Source: Verrucomicrobiota bacterium
GTDB lineage: Bacteria; Verrucomicrobiota; Verrucomicrobiia; Verrucomicrobiales; DEV007
Reading direction: 5' to 3'
Length of the DNA stretch: 6,429 nucleotides
NCBI GenBank assembly: GCA_027618625.1
Contig: JAQCER010000221.1
Span: forward strand, 1-6,429
The notes below the pieces were generated by a model that was given only the letters and a program-made list of their open reading frames with translations, was not told the DNA's origin and made no database searches. The position numbers and the translations under genes are program-made. Below, piece after piece: positions 5,841 to 6,429 of the stretch; the first letter of the stretch is position 1; every line of letters starts with the position of its first letter.

Positions 5841-6429
5841 ATGTCCGACCAACGACACTCCGGAGCTGCCACTGCAACCACTGCCTCCACCTCCATGGGG
5901 CAGTGTGTGGTGCTGATGCCCAGTTTCAACACGGGGCCGGAGCTGCTGAAGCGCACGGTTGTCGAGGCTCTTCACTACTGGCAGCCGGTGTGGGTCGTGA
6001 TCGATGGCAGCACGGACGGCAGTGCCCAGGCACTCGTGGGCCTTGGTGAACCGGAGGATCGACTGCGTGTCATGGTGCTCGACAAGAATTCCGGAAAAGG
6101 AGCCGCAATTTTTCATGGTCTCGAACAGGCTGAGCGTTCTGGGATCACACACGTGGTCACGATGGATGCCGACGGTCAGCATCCGGCGGCTCGTATTGCC
6201 GGAATGGTCGCTCAGGCAAAGCGGCGGCCAGATGCCCTGGTGCTGGGCGAGCCAGTGTTCGATGCCTCAGCGCCTTCCGTTCGCGTAAAAGGTCGCCGCA
6301 TTTCCAACTGGTGGGCCAATGTGGAAACGCTGTGGTGGGGGATTCACGACTCGCTGTTCGGCTTCCGAGTGTATCCGGTCGGTGCGCTCCTGCACATCAT
6401 GCGGAGCACGCGCTGGGCTCGCCGCTTTG
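5841..6429 (+). CDS. Family 2 glycosyltransferase (GT2), 3' end outside the window
   Basis: Open to the window edge, with 196 complete codons visible. A GT-A nucleotide-sugar-binding fold is shown by the first strand VVLMPSFNTG (23-32), VVIDGSTDGS (52-61), NSGKGAAIFHGLE (83-95) and the metal-binding D-x-D in TMDADGQHP (107-115; D109, D111). Later blocks RRISNWW (about 150-156) and DSLFGFRVYP resemble GT2 proteins found in gene clusters for aryl-polyene or other surface lipids, often next to acyltransferases. That similarity is from memory and needs the downstream genes. It probably transfers a sugar from an activated donor at the cytoplasmic membrane face; acceptor unknown. ATG 5841 is preferred because it precedes a short Thr/Ala/Ser-rich leader. 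ATG 5895, immediately before the first strand, is a credible alternative. The frame is open upstream but nothing there looks like family sequence. The gap of 125 bases from the DUF979 gene suggests a separate unit. Confidence 0.85.
   Translation, partial: MSDQRHSGAATATTASTSMGQCVVLMPSFNTGPELLKRTVVEALHYWQPVWVVIDGSTDGSAQALVGLGEPEDRLRVMVLDKNSGKGAAIFHGLEQAERSGITHVVTMDADGQHPAARIAGMVAQAKRRPDALVLGEPVFDASAPSVRVKGRRISNWWANVETLWWGIHDSLFGFRVYPVGALLHIMRSTRWARRF

Overview
The window looks like chromosomal DNA of a GC-rich bacterium, most likely a verrucomicrobium or a related PVC-group (planctomycete-type) organism. This is inferred from three things: a membrane-anchored serine/threonine kinase of the style common in that group, the tail of a REP-associated transposase followed by its hairpins, and a bacterial Ras-like GTPase paired with a soluble histidine kinase. 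No ribosomal or taxonomic marker gene is present, so the assignment is tentative.

Layout. (1) Positions 1-97 hold the last 31 codons of a Y1-type REP-associated transposase (RAYT) on the + strand. It is followed by about 200 bases of hairpins and degenerate repeats, including two hairpins next to GTAG tetranucleotides on the minus strand. (2) Positions 291-1886 (minus) encode a serine/threonine protein kinase with one membrane anchor and an uncharacterised C-terminal extracytoplasmic domain. Its 3' end runs into the REP region. Its natural N-terminus appears cut off by an in-frame TAG at 1893-1895: an ATG and 20 codons of matching leader (1896-1955) lie just upstream in the same frame. A normally conserved glycine is also Glu, so this gene may be decaying. 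(3) Positions 1956-2346 are a divergent intergenic region with no gene. It contains an imperfect hairpin followed by six T.

(4) From 2347 to 5715 four + strand genes are tightly packed: a Ras/Rab-like GTPase, a soluble histidine kinase overlapping it by 17 bases, and then a DUF969 and a DUF979 membrane protein overlapping each other by 14 bases. DUF969/DUF979 pairs are annotated as two-subunit transporters, probably for 5-oxoproline (pyroglutamate). The packing suggests one transcription unit in which a GTPase/histidine-kinase signalling pair sits upstream of a transporter. No response regulator and no 5-oxoprolinase genes are visible. (5) After a 125-base gap, a family 2 glycosyltransferase begins at 5841 and runs off the right edge.

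The most interesting points are the nonsense codon in the kinase leader, the overlapping GTPase/histidine kinase genes with a substituted switch II residue, and the RAYT/REP junction that supplies the kinase's last codons. I see no CRISPR array, tRNA, rRNA or complete insertion sequence.
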